Shown here: in pieces, positions 61,910 to 64,000 of the stretch
How positions within the stretch are numbered: the first letter of the stretch is position 1
Layout of the letters: every line of letters begins with the position of its first letter
Source of the DNA: Bradyrhizobium sp. cir1
Lineage (GTDB): Bacteria > Pseudomonadota > Alphaproteobacteria > Rhizobiales > Xanthobacteraceae
DNA length: 64,000 bases
Direction: 5' to 3'
Assembly (NCBI RefSeq): GCF_014198245.1
Contig: NZ_JACIHE010000002.1
Span: forward strand, 1 to 64,000
Position numbers and translations under genes: made by a program
Notes under the pieces: model-generated
Told to the model about the DNA's origin: nothing
The model's database searches: none
The model's input: the letters and a program-made list of their open reading frames with translations, nothing else

Positions 61910-62746
61910 ATGAGCAGACCAGCAAATCCTGTGACCGTGCCGCTTGCGGACTATTCGCCGCAACACTTCCTGCTGGCCGTTGTCGACGGTGTTGCCACGG
62001 TGACGCTCAATCGTCCCGAACGGAAGAATCCTCTGACGTTCGAGAGCTACCGGGAACTGACCGATTTCTTCCGTGCCTGCGCGTTTGACGACGCGGTCAA
62101 GACGATCGTCGTCACCGGCGCCGGCGGTAATTTCTCGTCCGGCGGCGATGTGTTCGAGATCATCGGCCCGCTCGTCAAGATGGACACCAAAGGGCTGACG
62201 GCCTTCACGCGGATGACCGGCGACCTCGTCAAGGCGATGCGGGCCTGTCCGCAGCCGATCGTGGCTGCGGTCGAGGGCATCTGCGCCGGCGCCGGCGCAA
62301 TCGTCGCCATGGCATCCGATATGAGGCTCGCGGCCAGCGGGACCAAGGTCGCCTTCCTGTTCAACAAGGTGGGCCTTGCCGGCTGTGACATGGGTGCCTG
62401 CGCGATCCTGCCGCGGATCATCGGGCAATCCCGCGCCTCCGAGCTGCTCTATACCGGCCGGTTCATGACCGCGGAGGAGGGCGAGCGCTGGGGCTTCTTC
62501 AGTCGGATCGTCACACCCGAGCAGGTGCTGCCCCAGGCGCAGATTCTGGCCAGGCAGGTCGCGGAAGGGCCGACCTTCGCCAACACCATGACCAAGCGGA
62601 TGCTGGCGATGGAATGGGCGATGTCGGTGGAGGAGGCGATCGAGGCGGAAGCCGTTGCCCAAGCTCTGTGCATGACCACGGCGGATTTCGAGCGGGCTTT
62701 CGAGGCCTTCGCCAACAAGGTCAAGCCGGTCTTCAGGGGCGACTGA
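61910..62746 (+). CDS. Enoyl-CoA hydratase/isomerase family protein
   Basis: This 278-residue crotonase-fold protein has [11 protein letters not shown] and the oxyanion region [25 protein letters not shown] and [15 protein letters not shown]. It hydrates, isomerises or opens CoA thioesters. RBS AAGGAG before ATG 61910. Confidence 0.9.
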   Translation: MSRPANPVTVPLADYSPQHFLLAVVDGVATVTLNRPERKNPLTFESYRELTDFFRACAFDDAVKTIVVTGAGGNFSSGGDVFEIIGPLVKMDTKGLTAFTRMTGDLVKAMRACPQPIVAAVEGICAGAGAIVAMASDMRLAASGTKVAFLFNKVGLAGCDMGACAILPRIIGQSRASELLYTGRFMTAEEGERWGFFSRIVTPEQVLPQAQILARQVAEGPTFANTMTKRMLAMEWAMSVEEAIEAEAVAQALCMTTADFERAFEAFANKVKPVFRGD

Positions 62747-62797
62747 GCCGGCTGCTATTAACCGTGGCCAAGCCAGCGACGGGGACTTGCGTGAAAT

Positions 62798-62815
62798 TAT
62801 TTTAGGCTTAAAATA
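62798..62815. promoter_or_regulatory. Operator-like inverted repeat O3 (perfect)
   Basis: TATTTTA-GGCT-TAAAATA is a perfect inverted repeat, flanked by GTGAAA and TTTTCAC that extend the symmetry. It lies 34-51 bases upstream of the ATG at 62849. A MarR- or TetR-type repressor is the usual reader of such sites in CoA-aromatic regulons. Confidence 0.75.
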
Positions 62816-62848
62816 GTTTTCACGGCCGGGTCAATTGGCGAGGCTCAC

Positions 62849-64000
62849 ATGAAAGTCGCGATCATCGGTGGCGGACCTGCGGGTCTTTATGCGGCGATCC
62901 TGCTGAAAAAGCAGCGGCCAAGCGCCGACATCACCGTGTATGAGCGCAACCGCGCCGACGACACCTTCGGCTTCGGCGTGGTGTTCTCGGATGCGACGCT
63001 CGACAATTTCGAGAAGCACGATCTTCCGAGCTATCGCCGCATCACCCAGGAATTCGCCTATTGGGACGATATCGCCGTGCATTTCCGCGGCATGGTGCAC
63101 CGGGTCGGCGGCAACGGCTTTTGCGGCTGCTCACGGCAGAAGCTGCTCCTGATCCTCCAGGAGCGTGCACGTGAGTTGGGCGTCACGCTGCATTTCGAGG
63201 TGGATATCGACGACGAATCCCGCTTCGCCGATGCCGATCTCATCCTGCTCGCCGATGGCATCAACAGCCGCTTCCGCGAAAAATACGTCGGCCATTTCCA
63301 GCCGGAGGTCGACGTCCGTGCCAACAAGTTCGCCTGGATGGGCTCCACCAGGCCGCTTGATGCCTTCACCTTCATCTTCCAGGAAACGGAGTGGGGACCG
63401 TTCATCGCCCACGCCTATCAGTATGAAGCCGGGCACTCGACCTGGATCTTCGAGACTGACCCGCAAACATTCGAGCGGGCAGGGCTGACCGGGCTGAACG
63501 AGCAAGAGTCCGCCGCGCGGATGGCCGATATCTTCGGCTGGTTCCTCGATGGCCACAAGCTGCTTACCAACCGCTCGATGTGGCGCAATTTCCCGATGAT
63601 CCGCAGCAAGCGCTGGGTCAAGGACAACATGGTGCTGCTCGGCGACGCCAAGGCGAGCGCGCATTTCTCGATCGGATCGGGCACCAAGCTCGCGATGGAA
63701 GACGCGATCGCGCTGGCTGAGGCGATGGAGAAAGCGCCCAGCATCAAGGCAGCACTGGAAGTTTACGAGCACGGCCGCCGTGAGGAGGTCGAGAAGACGC
63801 AGCATGCCGCCGACGTCTCGCTGGTCTGGTTCGAACACGTCGATCGCTTCTGGGATTTTGATCCCGTGCAGTTCGCCTTCGGCGTGATGACGCGCTCGAA
63901 GGCGATCACTTATGACAACTTGAAACTTCGTGCGCCAGATTTTGTGGCCGAGGTCGAAAAGTCTTTCGCAAAGAAGGTTCGCAGCAGCGGCTTTGACGTC
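62849..64000 (+). CDS. Salicylyl-CoA / 2-aminobenzoyl-CoA monooxygenase-type protein, N-terminal FAD domain (runs off the right edge)
   Basis: The window holds the first 384 codons of an FAD-dependent aromatic monooxygenase: AIIGGGPAGLYAAILLKKQRP (FAD dinucleotide fold), FGFGVVFSDATLDNF and VLLGDAKASAHFSIGSGTKLAMEDAI. The segment closely resembles the bifunctional salicylyl-CoA 5-hydroxylase / 2-aminobenzoyl-CoA monooxygenase-reductase of Bradyrhizobium and relatives, which continues into an old-yellow-enzyme-like reductase domain beyond this edge. It should dearomatise or hydroxylate an aromatic CoA thioester. Preceded by operator O3. Confidence 0.85.
   Translation, partial: MKVAIIGGGPAGLYAAILLKKQRPSADITVYERNRADDTFGFGVVFSDATLDNFEKHDLPSYRRITQEFAYWDDIAVHFRGMVHRVGGNGFCGCSRQKLLLILQERARELGVTLHFEVDIDDESRFADADLILLADGINSRFREKYVGHFQPEVDVRANKFAWMGSTRPLDAFTFIFQETEWGPFIAHAYQYEAGHSTWIFETDPQTFERAGLTGLNEQESAARMADIFGWFLDGHKLLTNRSMWRNFPMIRSKRWVKDNMVLLGDAKASAHFSIGSGTKLAMEDAIALAEAMEKAPSIKAALEVYEHGRREEVEKTQHAADVSLVWFEHVDRFWDFDPVQFAFGVMTRSKAITYDNLKLRAPDFVAEVEKSFAKKVRSSGFDV

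Noticed and set aside
1..64000. tRNA, rRNA or CRISPR genes
   Set aside because: Scanning by eye found no cloverleaf with conserved loops, no rRNA-like stretches and no regularly spaced repeats.

Overview
The window looks like the chromosome of a Bradyrhizobium-type alphaproteobacterium. The base composition is GC-rich (judged by eye). It has an IS110-family transposase of the kind common in Bradyrhizobium, a Rhizobiales-type dispersed palindrome, a GcrA-family regulator, rhizobial DctA with a sigma-54 promoter, SoxCD-type sulfite oxidation, and many CoA-dependent aromatic catabolism genes. This assignment rests on recognition of families, not on a search. No rRNA, tRNA or CRISPR array was seen.

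Left part (1-12 kb): a truncated IS110 transposase is followed by a nitrogen-scavenging block. A six-gene leftward operon (6311 to 433) encodes a BMP-family nucleoside/nucleobase-type ABC importer, a biuret-hydrolase-like cysteine hydrolase and a nucleoside/nucleobase deaminase. An allantoate-amidohydrolase-like enzyme is divergent to it. A textbook sigma-54 (-24/-12) sequence precedes the operon, a second one precedes dctA, and a weaker one precedes the amidohydrolase. A formamidase lies beside dctA.

12-35 kb: mostly housekeeping and envelope or regulatory genes. They include a MoxR ATPase/VWA pair, quinone oxidoreductase, an S24 repressor divergent from a GcrA-like gene, a phasin, cytochrome c, a TpsB (FhaC-like) porin divergent from a FecR-domain protein and a CHASE2-PAS-GGDEF-EAL protein, arginase, SoxC/cytochrome, an enolase-superfamily enzyme and an atypical Nramp-like transporter.

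35.5-44.4 kb: an accessory zone of lower GC. It carries many microproteins (29-100 aa), a GT87-type membrane glycosyltransferase, a frameshifted collagen-like lipoprotein gene, a decayed RlpA-like gene, an AT-richer epimerase gene and small phage-like ORFs beside a GNAT acetyltransferase.

44.4-64 kb: a catabolic island. The first half has a CoA transferase, a two-component flavin monooxygenase, an IlvD/Edd dehydratase, a NitT/TauT ABC importer with two different permeases, and a NicX-like ring-cleaving dioxygenase with its metal-binding triad intact. The second half has a five-gene leftward operon (hydrolase, acyl-CoA dehydrogenase, CoA ligase, opine-dehydrogenase-like, 3-hydroxyacyl-CoA dehydrogenase). 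It is divergent from a short-chain dehydrogenase, an enoyl-CoA hydratase and the start of a salicylyl-CoA/2-aminobenzoyl-CoA monooxygenase-type gene. Three copies of an operator-like inverted repeat (TATTTTA-N4-TAAAATA type) lie 34-77 bases before the first genes of these three units, so they are probably one regulon. Its regulator is not in the window.
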